From NCBI RefSeq assembly GCF_001983105.1, contig NZ_MOMC01000016.1, forward strand, positions 203,708-211,607: a stretch of 7,900 nt of DNA. Direction: 5' to 3'. Below, piece after piece: positions 1 to 7,073 of the stretch (its first letter is position 1; the number at the start of each line of letters is the position of its first letter). The translations under genes and the position numbers were made by a program. The notes under the pieces are model-generated. The model did no database searches, was not told the origin of the DNA, and saw nothing but the letters and a program-made list of their open reading frames with translations. Source of the DNA: Pseudofrankia asymbiotica. GTDB lineage: Bacteria; Actinomycetota; Actinomycetes; Frankiales; Frankiaceae.

Positions 1-399
1 CACTTCTGGCTGGACCCGGTGATGCCCGGCTCGCTGGGCATCGAGGCCGTCATCCAGGCGATCCAGGAGTGGATGGTCGACACCGGCCTGGCCGACGGGC
101 TCGACGAGCCGGTGTTCGTCCTGCCGACCGGCCTGCCGATGAGCTGGCGGTACCGGGGCCAGATCCTCGCCGACGACGGCGAGATGACCATCGAGGCGCA
201 CATCCGCGAGATGCTGCGCGGCCCGGGACGGGTCCGGGTCGTCGCCGACGCCAGCGTCTGGAAGCCGGGACTGCGCATCTACGGACTCACCGACATAGCG
301 GCGGAGATCCGCGCCGCCGACGCGCGCGGCCAGGGCGTGGGCGACCTCGTCCCGACCGACGGGCGCGGCGAGCGCGGCGAGCGCGGCGAAGGAGCCTGA
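1..399 (+). CDS. pfaC: C-terminal FabA-like dehydratase domain of a PfaC-type PUFA synthase subunit (5' partial)
   Basis: Only the last 132 residues are inside the window, in frame from base 1. The first residues, HFWLDPVMPGSLGIEA, are the active-site block of FabA-type hot-dog dehydratase/isomerases. His1 is the catalytic histidine and Glu15 takes the place of the FabA aspartate, as in FabZ and PUFA-synthase dehydratases. The block MSWRYRGQ (residues 47-54) is also typical of the dehydratase domains near the C-terminus of PfaC. Such domains remove water from 3-hydroxyacyl-ACP and can isomerise the double bond, which places cis double bonds during chain growth. After about residue 100 the chain becomes a charged, Gly/Arg/Glu-rich tail with no recognisable fold. 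The stop lies 5 bases before the pfaD start, so the two genes are probably co-transcribed. The order, PfaC dehydratase then PfaD, fits known pfa loci. Ketosynthase and other domains should lie upstream; the domain layout of the whole subunit cannot be seen. Confidence 0.88.
   Translation, partial: HFWLDPVMPGSLGIEAVIQAIQEWMVDTGLADGLDEPVFVLPTGLPMSWRYRGQILADDGEMTIEAHIREMLRGPGRVRVVADASVWKPGLRIYGLTDIAAEIRAADARGQGVGDLVPTDGRGERGERGEGA
363..389 (+). repeat. Perfect 3 x 9-bp tandem repeat at the dehydratase gene end
   Basis: The 9-base unit GCGCGGCGA occurs three times without a mismatch (363-371, 372-380, 381-389). In the reading frame it encodes the repeated Gly-Glu-Arg tail of the dehydratase protein. 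The last A of the array is the first base of the AAGGAG ribosome binding site of the next gene. Slippage here would change the tail length in steps of three residues without a frameshift. Confidence 0.85.
389..394 (+). promoter_or_regulatory. Ribosome binding site deciding the pfaD start
   Basis: AAGGAG lies at the very end of the preceding gene, 10 bases before GTG 405. It favours GTG 405 over the in-frame ATG at 447, which has no purine-rich stretch upstream. Confidence 0.6.
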
Positions 400-404
400 G
401 CATC

Positions 405-2171
405 GTGACGACACCACCCCCAGTCCTCGCACGACCGGTCCCGCCCATGGCATCCGTCCCGGCCCGGGCGGCCCCACCCCGGGCGGTCCGACCCGTGGCG
501 GATGGTCCGCGCGCGGCCGGCCGAGGCGCCGACGGGCCCGCCATCCTCGGCGCCGACGGTCTCGGCCGCACGGGGCGCGAGATCTACGCGGCGCTCGCCC
601 GGGTGGGCAACCCCTGCCTGCTGGTCCGCGACCCGGCGGGCCGGCTCGCGGTGACCGCCGACCCGGCGGCCGCCCACGCCGCCGGCGCGGCGGTGCTCGC
701 CGTCGCCCCGCCCACGCTGCCCGAGCAGCTCGGCGCGGCCGGGTTCCGCGCCGACCACGGCGTCCGCCTGTCCTACATGACCGGCGCGATGGCCAACGGC
801 ATCGCCTCGCCGCGGATGGTCGTCGCGCTGGCCCGGGCCGGCCTGCTCGCGTCGTACGGGGCCGCGGGTGTGCTACCCGACCGGCTGGACGCGGCGCTCG
901 CCGAGATCCGCCGCGGCGTCGGCGCGGCGCCGTTCGTCTGCAACCTCATCCACAGTCCGAACGAGCTGGAACTGGAACGGGCGACCCTGGCCGCCTGCCT
1001 GCGTCACCAGGTCCGCTGCGTCGAGGCGTCGGCGTTCGTGGCGCTCACCCCGCAGATCGTCGCCTACCGCGTCTCGGGCCTGCGCCGTGACCGGTCCGGC
1101 CGGCCCGTCGCGAGCAACCGGGTGATCGCGAAGCTGTCCCGCCAGGAGGTCGCGGAGCACTTCCTGCGTCCCGCGCCCGAGCCGATCGTGCGGGCGCTCG
1201 TGGCGGCGGGGACCGTCACCGCCGAGCAGGCCGAGCTGGCCAGGGCGATGCCGATGGCCGACGACGTCACCGTCGAGGCCGACTCCGGCGGCCACACCGA
1301 TCGCCGCCCGCTCGCGGTACTCCTCCCGGAGATCATCCGGCTGCGGGACGCCGTCGCCGCCGAGCTCGGCTACCGCCGCCCGCCTCGGGTCGGCGCCGCG
1401 GGGGGCATCGGCACGCCCGCGGCCGTGCTGGCCGCGTTCGCGATGGGCGCCGCCTACGTGGTCACCGGCTCGGTCAACCAGTCGTGCGTCGAGTCGGGCC
1501 AGTCGGAACCGGCGAAGGCGCTGCTGGGCCGCGCCGGCCCGACCGACGTCGACCTCGCGCCGGCCTCGGACATGTTCGAGATCGGCGCCGAGGTCCAGGT
1601 GCTGCGCTCCGGCACGATGTTCGCCGGCCGCGCCCGGCGGCTGCTGGAGATGTACCGGGCGCACGACGGGCTCGAGGCGCTGCCCGCCGCCGACGTCGAG
1701 TGGCTGGAGCGCTCGGTGCTGCGCCGCCCGGTCGCCGACGTCTGGGCGGACACCGTCGCCTACTTCAACCGCCGCGACCCCGAGCAGATCGCCCGCGCCG
1801 AGGGCAGCCCGAAGCGGCGGATGGCCCTGGTCTTCCGCTGGTACCTCGGCCTGTCGTCGAGCTGGGCGATCTCCGCGGCCGCGGACCGGGTCACCGACTA
1901 CCAGATCTGGTGCGGACCTGCGCTCGGCGCGTTCAACGAGTGGGCCGCGGGCAGCTACCTCGCCGACGTGACCAGCCGCAGCGTGGTCGACGTCGCCGAC
2001 GAGCTGATGCTCGGCGCGGCCTACGCCGCCCGGGCGGCCGCGCTGCGCTTCGCCGGCGGGTACCTGCCGGCCGCCGCGGCCGGCTACCGGCCCCCCGCCG
2101 ACCCGCCCGCCGGCTCCGTCGCCGCCACCCTCGTCGCCGGTGGCCCCGTCGCGTACCGAGGCGCGGCATGA
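405..2171 (+). CDS. pfaD: PfaD-type trans-acting enoyl reductase of a PUFA synthase
   Basis: This 588-residue protein is a PfaD-family FMN-dependent enoyl reductase (TIM barrel, related to 2-nitropropane dioxygenases). In PUFA synthases it acts in trans on the multidomain subunits and reduces selected enoyl-ACP intermediates. Family blocks appear in the expected order: [13 protein letters not shown] (from residue 123), CNLIHSPNE (179), EASAF (207), EADSGGHTD (291), the phosphate-binding GGIGTP (333-338), and a C-terminal part with [11 protein letters not shown] (477) and DYQIWCGP (498). The last two blocks are peculiar to PfaD and separate it from generic nitronate monooxygenases. About 45 N-terminal residues are Pro/Ala/Arg-rich and have no family counterpart that I recall. 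GTG 405 is chosen for its AAGGAG; ATG 447 would give 574 residues. The stop overlaps the next start (ATGA), so translation is probably coupled to the carboxyltransferase gene. Family assignment is secure; the lipid made is unknown. Confidence 0.95.
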   Translation: MTTPPPVLARPVPPMASVPARAAPPRAVRPVADGPRAAGRGADGPAILGADGLGRTGREIYAALARVGNPCLLVRDPAGRLAVTADPAAAHAAGAAVLAVAPPTLPEQLGAAGFRADHGVRLSYMTGAMANGIASPRMVVALARAGLLASYGAAGVLPDRLDAALAEIRRGVGAAPFVCNLIHSPNELELERATLAACLRHQVRCVEASAFVALTPQIVAYRVSGLRRDRSGRPVASNRVIAKLSRQEVAEHFLRPAPEPIVRALVAAGTVTAEQAELARAMPMADDVTVEADSGGHTDRRPLAVLLPEIIRLRDAVAAELGYRRPPRVGAAGGIGTPAAVLAAFAMGAAYVVTGSVNQSCVESGQSEPAKALLGRAGPTDVDLAPASDMFEIGAEVQVLRSGTMFAGRARRLLEMYRAHDGLEALPAADVEWLERSVLRRPVADVWADTVAYFNRRDPEQIARAEGSPKRRMALVFRWYLGLSSSWAISAAADRVTDYQIWCGPALGAFNEWAAGSYLADVTSRSVVDVADELMLGAAYAARAAALRFAGGYLPAAAAGYRPPADPPAGSVAATLVAGGPVAYRGAA

Positions 2172-4171
2172 GTGCCGCCGGAGCGCCGGCAGTGCCCGCC
2201 ACCGCGCGGCCCGCCGTGGGAGCTGGCGCGGACCGGGACGTCGCGGACCGGTCGGCATGGCACCTGTGCGGGCGCTGCCGCGCACTGCTCTACGGCAAGC
2301 GGTTCCTCGCGACCGCCCGGGTCTGCCCCGACTGCGGCTGGCACGCCCCGCTGACCGCGCCGGAACGGATCGCGCTGCTGCTCGACCCGGGCTGGTCCGA
2401 GCTGCCGACGCCCGAGCCGGCGGACCCCGACCCGCTGCGGTTCACCGACACCCGGCCGTACGCCGAGCGGCTGGCGAAGGCGAGGACGGCGACCGGCCTC
2501 GACGAGGCGGTGCTGTGCGTGCGCGGCCAGCTCGACGGGACGCCGGTCGTCGTCGCCGCCATGGACTTCCGGTTCCTCGGTGGCAGCCTCGGCTCGGCGG
2601 TCGGGGAGGCCATCACCCGCGCCGGGGAGCTGGCGCTCGCCGACCGGGTGCCGCTGGTGCTGGTCACGTCGTCCGGGGGAGCCCGCATGCAGGAGGGCGT
2701 GCTCTCCCTCATGCAGATGGCCAAGACCAGTCAGATGCTCGGCCGGCTGGACGAGGCCGGTGTGCTCACCATCGCGCTGGTCACCGACCCGACGTTCGGC
2801 GGCGTGGCCGCCTCGTTCGCGACGTTGTGCGACGTGATCGTGGCCGAGCCCGGTGCCCGGCTCGGCTTCGCCGGGCCTCGGGTGATCGAGCAGACGATCC
2901 GCCAGAGCCTGCCGCCGGGATTCCAGACGGCCGAGTTCCTGCTGGAGCACGGCATCGTCGACCAGATCGTGCCGCGCGGCGACCTGCGCGCGATGCTGTC
3001 GCGCCTGCTGACGGTCGCGGCCTCGGGCCGTCGCGCGCCCGCCGCGGCCCAGGCGGCCGCCAGCCAGCCGGCGCCGGGTGGTCCGGCGCCGGCTGGTCCC
3101 GCGCCGGCTGAGTCGGTGCCGGCTGGTCCCGCGCCGTCGGGCAGCATGATCACCGACCCGGCTCGGCTGCCGCCCAGGCACCCGTGGGACGTCGTCCGGC
3201 TGGCGCGCGGGCTCACCCGCCCGACCACGCTGGACCTGGTCTCGCTCATGCTGGACGACTTCAACGAGCTGCACGGAGACAGGGCGGGCGCCGACTGCCC
3301 GGCCCTGGTCGCGGGCCTCGGCCGGCTCGGCAACCTCGGCGTCGCCGTGATGGGCACCCAGAAGGGGCACACCGTCGAGGAGCTGACGGCGCGCAACTTC
3401 GGCATGCCGAGCCCCGCCGGCTACCGCAAGGCGGCCCGGGTGCTGCGGCTGGCCGCGAAGCTCGGCCTGCCCGTCGTCACCTTCATCGACACCGCCGGCG
3501 CCCATCCCGGGATCGAGGCCGAGGAGCGCGGCCAGTCGGTCGCGATCGCCGAGAACCTGCGGCTCATGGGCGCGCTCCCGGTGCCCGTCGTCGCGCTCGT
3601 CACCGGCGAGGGCGGCAGCGGGGGAGCGCTCGCGCTCGCCGTCGCCGACCGGGTCCTCATGTGCGCGAACGCCGTCTACTCGGTGATCAGTCCCGAGGGG
3701 TGCGCCGCGATCCTGTGGAAGGACCCGGCGGCGGCGCCGCGGGCCGCCGAGGCCCTGCGGGTCGACGCCCGCCAGCTGCTCGGCCTCGGCGTCATCGACG
3801 CCGTCGTGCCCGAGCCCGACGGCGGCTCGGGGGCCGACCCCGTGCAGGCCGCCGCCCTCGTCGAGGCGGCGCTGCGCGACGTTCTCGGCGAGCTCGTCGG
3901 GCAGGGGCCGGCCGAGCTCGTCGCCGGCCGGCACGCACGCTTTCGCCGCTTCGGCGCGCCCGCCCCGTCACCGGAGCCGCCGTCCACCGCGTTCACGCCG
4001 CCTGCCGAGCCCACGCCGCCGACCTCACCCGCGCAGGCGGCGCCCACCGCGTTCCCGGCGGCCGGCGCCGACGCGCCGCACGGGCAGGCCGACGGAACCG
4101 GGGGGCCCGCGGCCGACGACGGCGCCGAGCAGGCAGACCCGACCGCCGCAGAGCAGGGAGCCCCCGCATGA
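2168..4171 (+). CDS. accDA: Fused acetyl-CoA carboxylase carboxyltransferase, beta (AccD) plus alpha (AccA)
   Basis: One 667-residue chain carries both halves of the carboxyltransferase that moves CO2 from carboxybiotin to acetyl-CoA, giving malonyl-CoA. Residues 31-283 are AccD: a zinc ribbon C34-x2-C37-x15-C53-x2-C56, with the spacing of E. coli AccD, then a crotonase-fold core with SSGGARMQE (168-176). Residues 284-335 are a Pro/Ala/Gly linker. Residues 338-597 are AccA, with [43 protein letters not shown] (E481 onward) and [15 protein letters not shown]. Compared with E. coli AccA, the first 60 or so helical residues are missing. Residues 598-667 are a low-complexity tail rich in Pro, Ala, Thr and acidic residues. 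ATG 2168 overlaps the pfaD stop by 4 bases, with GAGG 6 bases upstream. Fused CT chains are known in some actinomycete biosynthetic clusters; primary actinomycete carboxylases usually use another architecture. A role in malonyl-CoA supply to the adjacent synthase is inferred from context. Confidence 0.95.
   Translation: MSAAGAPAVPATARPAVGAGADRDVADRSAWHLCGRCRALLYGKRFLATARVCPDCGWHAPLTAPERIALLLDPGWSELPTPEPADPDPLRFTDTRPYAERLAKARTATGLDEAVLCVRGQLDGTPVVVAAMDFRFLGGSLGSAVGEAITRAGELALADRVPLVLVTSSGGARMQEGVLSLMQMAKTSQMLGRLDEAGVLTIALVTDPTFGGVAASFATLCDVIVAEPGARLGFAGPRVIEQTIRQSLPPGFQTAEFLLEHGIVDQIVPRGDLRAMLSRLLTVAASGRRAPAAAQAAASQPAPGGPAPAGPAPAESVPAGPAPSGSMITDPARLPPRHPWDVVRLARGLTRPTTLDLVSLMLDDFNELHGDRAGADCPALVAGLGRLGNLGVAVMGTQKGHTVEELTARNFGMPSPAGYRKAARVLRLAAKLGLPVVTFIDTAGAHPGIEAEERGQSVAIAENLRLMGALPVPVVALVTGEGGSGGALALAVADRVLMCANAVYSVISPEGCAAILWKDPAAAPRAAEALRVDARQLLGLGVIDAVVPEPDGGSGADPVQAAALVEAALRDVLGELVGQGPAELVAGRHARFRRFGAPAPSPEPPSTAFTPPAEPTPPTSPAQAAPTAFPAAGADAPHGQADGTGGPAADDGAEQADPTAAEQGAPA
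3088..3136 (+). repeat. 30-base periodic repeat encoding the AccD-AccA linker
   Basis: A 19-base stretch (gccggctggtcccgcgccg) occurs identically at 3088-3106 and 3118-3136, exactly 30 bases apart, so the reading frame is kept. It encodes a Pro-Ala-Gly linker with a 10-residue period between the two carboxyltransferase domains. Weaker copies of the same motif extend a little upstream to about 3070. The linker length is likely to vary between strains. Confidence 0.8.
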
Positions 4172-4908
4172 GCATCGTCAGCACCGCCCGCCGTCCCGAC
4201 ACCCCTCCATCCGGCGCCGACCTGGCCGGCGACGGCCGTACGCCACCCGGCGTCGCCGACCACCCCGGCCCGGCTCTGACCGGCCTTGGCGTCGCCGACC
4301 TGGACCTCGTCCTCACCGCCGTCCGGCACAACGCCGTCGCGCTGTGCGAGGAGGCCGGCCGGCCCCCGACACGCCTGCGCGTCACCGCCGGGCCGCTGAC
4401 CGTCGAGGTCTCCTGGTCGGACGCCGGCTCCGCCGGCACGGCGGGGCATGGCTGGGACGAGCCGACCGCGAACGGCGCCGAGGCGGCCGCCTCGAACGGC
4501 TGGTCGCGTCACGGTGTACCGGCGCCCCGGCGGGACCTGGCGCCGGCGGGCGCCGCCACGGGCAGAGGCGCCGCGTCGGGCACCGCCACGGCCACGGGCG
4601 CTGCCGCCGCCGACGACCGCCAGGCGGGCCGGGAGGCCGGCGGCCCACCGGCCGCGGGCCAGGTCGAGGTGACCTCGCCGAGCGTAGGGGTCTTCTACCA
4701 CGCGCCCGAGCCGGGGGCGCGCCCGTTCGTCCGGGTCGGCGACACGGTCAAGGCGGGCCAGCAGCTCGCCATCCTCGAGGTGATGAAGCTGATGATCCCG
4801 ATCGAGGCCGGCGGGCCCGGGCGGATCGTCGAGGTGTGCCGGCCGGACGGCGGCGGCGTCGAGTTCGGCGACCGGCTGTTCCTGCTCGCCCCGGTGGCCG
4901 CGGCCTGA
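4168..4908 (+). CDS. accB: Biotin carboxyl carrier protein of acetyl-CoA carboxylase
   Basis: This 246-residue protein carries the biotin that shuttles CO2 between AccC and the carboxyltransferase. The C-terminal biotinyl domain (about 168-243) has the biotinylation motif EVMKLM with acceptor Lys207. It also has the AccB-type thumb: [13 protein letters not shown] has the loop that sets acetyl-CoA carboxylase carriers apart from other biotinyl domains. A short N-terminal region (about 44-85, [20 protein letters not shown] onward) resembles the AccB segment that contacts AccC. Between them lies an Ala/Gly/Thr-rich linker of roughly 80 residues, far longer than in E. coli AccB (156 residues in total). 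ATG 4168 overlaps the previous stop by 4 bases (ATGA), with GGGAG 7 bases upstream. The final TGA shares its A with the accC start. A cognate biotin ligase is not in the window and is presumably encoded elsewhere. Confidence 0.93.
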   Translation: MSIVSTARRPDTPPSGADLAGDGRTPPGVADHPGPALTGLGVADLDLVLTAVRHNAVALCEEAGRPPTRLRVTAGPLTVEVSWSDAGSAGTAGHGWDEPTANGAEAAASNGWSRHGVPAPRRDLAPAGAATGRGAASGTATATGAAAADDRQAGREAGGPPAAGQVEVTSPSVGVFYHAPEPGARPFVRVGDTVKAGQQLAILEVMKLMIPIEAGGPGRIVEVCRPDGGGVEFGDRLFLLAPVAAA

Positions 4909-6287
4909 TGGTCACCACGGTTCTGATCGCCAACCGGGGCGAGATCGCGCTGCGGGTCGTGCGGACCTGCCGCGAGCTCGGCCTGCGCACCGTCGCCGTC
5001 TACTCGACCGCCGACCGGGACTCGGCCGTGGTCCGCCAGGCCGACCGCGCCATCCACATCGGTCCGGCGCCCTCCGGGCGCAGCTACCTCAGCATTCCCG
5101 CGATCATCGAGGCGGCCCGGCTCGGCGGCGCGGACGCCATCCACCCCGGCTACGGGTTCCTCTCGGAGAACCCGGACCTCGCCGAGGTCTGCGAGGCGGA
5201 GGGGTTGACGTTCGTCGGGCCGCCGTCGGGGGTGCTGGAACGCCTCGGTGACAAGGCCGTCGCCCGGGCGATGATGGTGGCTGCCGGCCTGCCGCTGCTG
5301 CCCGGCAGCCACACCGCCCTCGACCACGCCGACGAGGCGCGGGCGTTCGCGGACTCCATCGGCTACCCGGTCATCATCAAGGCGGCCGCGGGCGGCGGTG
5401 GCCGGGGCATGCGGATCGTGGTGCAGCCGGAGGAGTTCCTGCGCGCCTATACCGAGACCCGCGCCAGCGCGCAGGCCGTCTTCGGTGACGGCCGGGTGTA
5501 CGTCGAGCGCTACCTGCCGTCGGCCCGGCACGTCGAGATCCAGGTGCTCTTCGACCAGTACGGCAACGGCGTGCACCTCGGCGCCCGCGACTGCTCGGTG
5601 CAGCGCCGCCACCAGAAGCTGGTCGAGGAGACCCCGGCCCCCGGCCTGCCCGCCGAGCTGGTGGAGCGGATGGGCCGCGACGCGCTGCGCGGCACCGGCG
5701 CGGCCGGATTCGTCGGCGCCGGCACCGTCGAGTTCCTCGTCGACCCGGACGGCGACTACTACTTCATGGAGGTCAACTGCCGCCTGCAGGTCGAGCACCC
5801 CGTGACCGAGATGGTCACCGGCATCGACATCGTCGCCGAGCAGTTCCGGGTCGCGGCCGGGGAGAAGCTCGACCTCACCCAGGACGCGGTCCAGCCTCGC
5901 GGCGCCGCGCTGGAGTGCCGGATCAACGCCGAGGACCCGGCCCGCGCCTTCGCGCCGACGCCGGGCGTACTCGAGGAGTGCCACCTGCCCGGTGGGCCGT
6001 TCGTGCGGGTCGACAGCCACGCCTTCCCCGGCTACCGGATCCCGGCGATGTACGACTCGCTGCTGGCCAAGCTCGTCGTCTGGGCGCCGGACCGTGACGG
6101 CGCGCTGCGCCGGATGCGCGCCGCGCTCGAGGAGCTGCGGCTCGCCGGCCCCGGCGTCTCGACGACGGTGCCGTTCCTGCGCCAGGTGCTCGACGACTCC
6201 CGGTTCCGCTCGGCCACCCACGACACGTCGCTCGCCGATGCCCTCCGTCAGTCCGCCCCACCCGGTCCGGGCAGCCAGGCCCGGTGA
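4908..6287 (+). CDS. accC: Biotin carboxylase subunit of acetyl-CoA carboxylase
   Basis: This 459-residue ATP-grasp enzyme uses ATP and bicarbonate to carboxylate the biotin on AccB. Its length is near the 449 residues of E. coli AccC, with no biotinyl domain attached. Visible motifs are the N-terminal VLIANRGEIALRVVRTCRE, HPGYGFLSENP, Lys116, the glycine-rich ATP loop after Lys158 (KAAAGGGGRGMR), RDCSVQRRHQKLVEE (H235, K237), Glu275 in TVEFLVD, and EVNCRLQVEHPVTE with E288, N290, R292, Q294, V295 and E296 numbered as in E. coli. The one departure in this block is Cys291, where Thr is usual. ATG 4908 shares one base with the accB stop (TGATG) and has no clear ribosome binding site, so translation probably depends on coupling to accB. 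It appears to be the last gene of the operon. In typical actinomycete acyl-CoA carboxylases, carboxylase and carrier form one chain; here they are separate. Confidence 0.96.
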   Translation: MVTTVLIANRGEIALRVVRTCRELGLRTVAVYSTADRDSAVVRQADRAIHIGPAPSGRSYLSIPAIIEAARLGGADAIHPGYGFLSENPDLAEVCEAEGLTFVGPPSGVLERLGDKAVARAMMVAAGLPLLPGSHTALDHADEARAFADSIGYPVIIKAAAGGGGRGMRIVVQPEEFLRAYTETRASAQAVFGDGRVYVERYLPSARHVEIQVLFDQYGNGVHLGARDCSVQRRHQKLVEETPAPGLPAELVERMGRDALRGTGAAGFVGAGTVEFLVDPDGDYYFMEVNCRLQVEHPVTEMVTGIDIVAEQFRVAAGEKLDLTQDAVQPRGAALECRINAEDPARAFAPTPGVLEECHLPGGPFVRVDSHAFPGYRIPAMYDSLLAKLVVWAPDRDGALRRMRAALEELRLAGPGVSTTVPFLRQVLDDSRFRSATHDTSLADALRQSAPPGPGSQAR

Positions 6288-6305
6288 CGCGGTAACGCGG
6301 AGGGA

Positions 6306-6359
6306 CCGGCGGGGCCCCGCGTCCACGCCGCCGGGCTCTCGAGTCCCGCCGACGAGCCC
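6306..6359 (+). terminator. Overlapping GC-rich inverted repeats after accC, possible terminator
   Basis: Three inverted repeats overlap within 20-75 bases of the accC stop: CCGGCGG/CCGCCGG (6306-6312 with 6328-6334), the 12-bp palindrome GCGGGGCCCCGC (6309-6320), and GGGCTC/GAGCCC (6333-6338 with 6354-6359). They cannot all form at once. There is no T-run after them, so a classical intrinsic terminator is not shown. The position at the end of an operon and before a new transcription unit is the main argument. Confidence 0.35.
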
Positions 6360-6826
6360 CCGCATCCACACGAAGTGCCTGGCCATGGCAGAGTCGGGGT
6401 TTCTGGTGGTGCGGGGGCGGCCAGAATGACAGGGTGGGGGGGTTGTCGGGACTTTGGCCAGGGTTGGCGACGGAGGAGCCGGGTGCGCCCGAGCACAGGA
6501 CTAGAAGACGCCGCGCCGCTGCCGCGGCGGGTGCGCCGACCGGTGCCGCCCGCGAAGGGGCCCGTGACGTTCATGGACGATCCAGCCCTGCTGGAGCGCG
6601 TCGCCGAGCGGCTGCGCCTCCTCGACCTCCGTCGCCTCGCCGGCCTCCGCCGCCTGAACTAGCCCACGTGGCGGATCTCGGATGCCGCCGCGGGAGGTCG
6701 CCGTCCGTCTCGACGTTCCTCGTTCGGGACGCCGCGACGGGCGGGCACACCCACGACACGACCGGGTGATCGGTGACCGCGCGAGGTGAATGGCCCTCGA
6801 CCCGACGTCACCGAAACGGCTATCGG

Positions 6827-6847
6827 CTCATTGTCGGCAACAATGAG
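6827..6847. promoter_or_regulatory. 8+8 bp perfect inverted repeat, operator-like
   Basis: The arms CTCATTGT (6827-6834) and ACAATGAG (6840-6847) are perfectly complementary and are separated by 5 bases (CGGCA). The whole element is 21 bp, clearly richer in A/T than its surroundings, and not followed by a T-run. Size and symmetry suit a dimeric repressor of the TetR or GntR kind. It lies 227 bases before the oxidase start. No regulator gene is in the window, so the binding protein is unknown. Confidence 0.5.
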
Positions 6848-6963
6848 AAGGTGCGTCCATCGATCCATCTCGGGTGGCAATAGGCGCAGCATGGAGCGGT
6901 TTTTCACGCCTTGATTTCGGAGATTCGTGGCTGGTTCTTGGCCGGATGTTCGGGGTGGTGTCC

Positions 6964-6977
6964 GGGAAATGTTTCCC
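6964..6977. promoter_or_regulatory. 6+6 bp inverted repeat upstream of a candidate promoter
   Basis: GGGAAA (6964-6969) and TTTCCC (6972-6977) form a perfect inverted repeat around a 2-base centre. It ends 20 bases before the TAGGAT box, placing it at or next to where a -35 element would be. It could be an operator or activator site. Its short length makes chance occurrence possible. Confidence 0.35.
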
Positions 6978-6997
6978 CGTTGTAGCCGAGCGGCGGT

Positions 6998-7007
6998 TAG
7001 GATCCTA
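6998..7007 (+). promoter_or_regulatory. Candidate -10 box TAGGAT within a 10-bp palindrome
   Basis: TAGGAT at 6998-7003 is a good actinomycete-type -10 box and is part of the perfect palindrome TAGGATCCTA. No good -35 hexamer sits 16-18 bases upstream; TTGTAG at 6980-6985 is only 12 bases away. If used, transcription would start near 7010 and leave a leader of about 65 bases before the oxidase GTG. The weak -35 would suit a promoter needing an activator or a special sigma factor. Confidence 0.35.
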
Positions 7008-7027
7008 TTGAAGGTCTCGGGGGCTCG

Positions 7028-7052
7028 CTCGCCGCTATATCGGACCGGCGAG
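7028..7052 (+). promoter_or_regulatory. Leader hairpin just before the oxidase ribosome binding site
   Basis: CTCGCCG (7028-7034) pairs perfectly with CGGCGAG (7046-7052) across an 11-base loop. In mRNA started near 7010 this GC-rich stem would end 11 bases before the GGAGG. It might influence translation or RNA stability. It could also be chance in such GC-rich DNA. Confidence 0.3.
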
Positions 7053-7063
7053 AACCGTGCGAT

Positions 7064-7068
7064 GGAGG
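7064..7068 (+). promoter_or_regulatory. Ribosome binding site deciding the oxidase start
   Basis: GGAGG ends 5 bases before GTG 7074. An in-frame ATG at 7062 overlaps this motif and has no comparable purine stretch of its own. The GTG start also puts the N-terminus within about one residue of where I recall Rv0097 beginning. Confidence 0.65.
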
Positions 7069-7073
7069 CTTCA

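Larger units (their letters stand above)
6288..7073. other. Long intergenic region without a convincing gene
   Basis: About 786 bases separate the accC stop from the next gene. The left half is GC-rich, and its open frames lack the codon bias of the flanking genes apart from a stretch of about 30 codons at 6573-6662. The right half, from about 6810, is visibly less GC-rich with short T and A runs, as expected of regulatory DNA in such a genome. It holds several symmetrical elements listed separately. No tRNA, rRNA or insertion-sequence ends were recognised. Confidence 0.7.

Noticed and set aside
69..404. Upstream extension of the pfaD frame to an ATG at base 69
   Set aside because: This part would overlap the dehydratase domain out of frame and encodes only Arg/Pro-rich sequence; GTG 405 with AAGGAG fits better.
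873..2285. Long minus-strand open frame of 470 codons opposite pfaD
   Set aside because: It mirrors the codon bias of pfaD, has low-complexity Arg/Gly/Ala-rich content and no recognisable domain; such antisense frames are usual in high-GC genes.
2084..3934. Long minus-strand open frame of 616 codons opposite accDA
   Set aside because: No family motif and a composition typical of antisense shadow; the + strand here has unmistakable AccD and AccA motifs.
4695..6386. Long minus-strand open frame of 563 codons opposite accB and accC
   Set aside because: Explained by the GC bias of accC on the + strand; no recognisable domain.
6434..6769. + strand open frame of 111 codons after accC
   Set aside because: Low-complexity Ala/Arg/Gly content, no recognised motif, no ribosome binding site, and codon use unlike the neighbouring genes.
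6659..6907. Minus-strand open frame of 82 codons in the intergenic region
   Set aside because: No motif and poor codon bias, and the 21-bp inverted repeat lies inside it; regulatory DNA is the better reading.
6882..6911. Weak inverted repeat AGGCG/CGCCT around a T-run at 6900-6904 as a terminator
   Set aside because: The stem is only 5 bp and the T-run sits in the loop, not after the stem.
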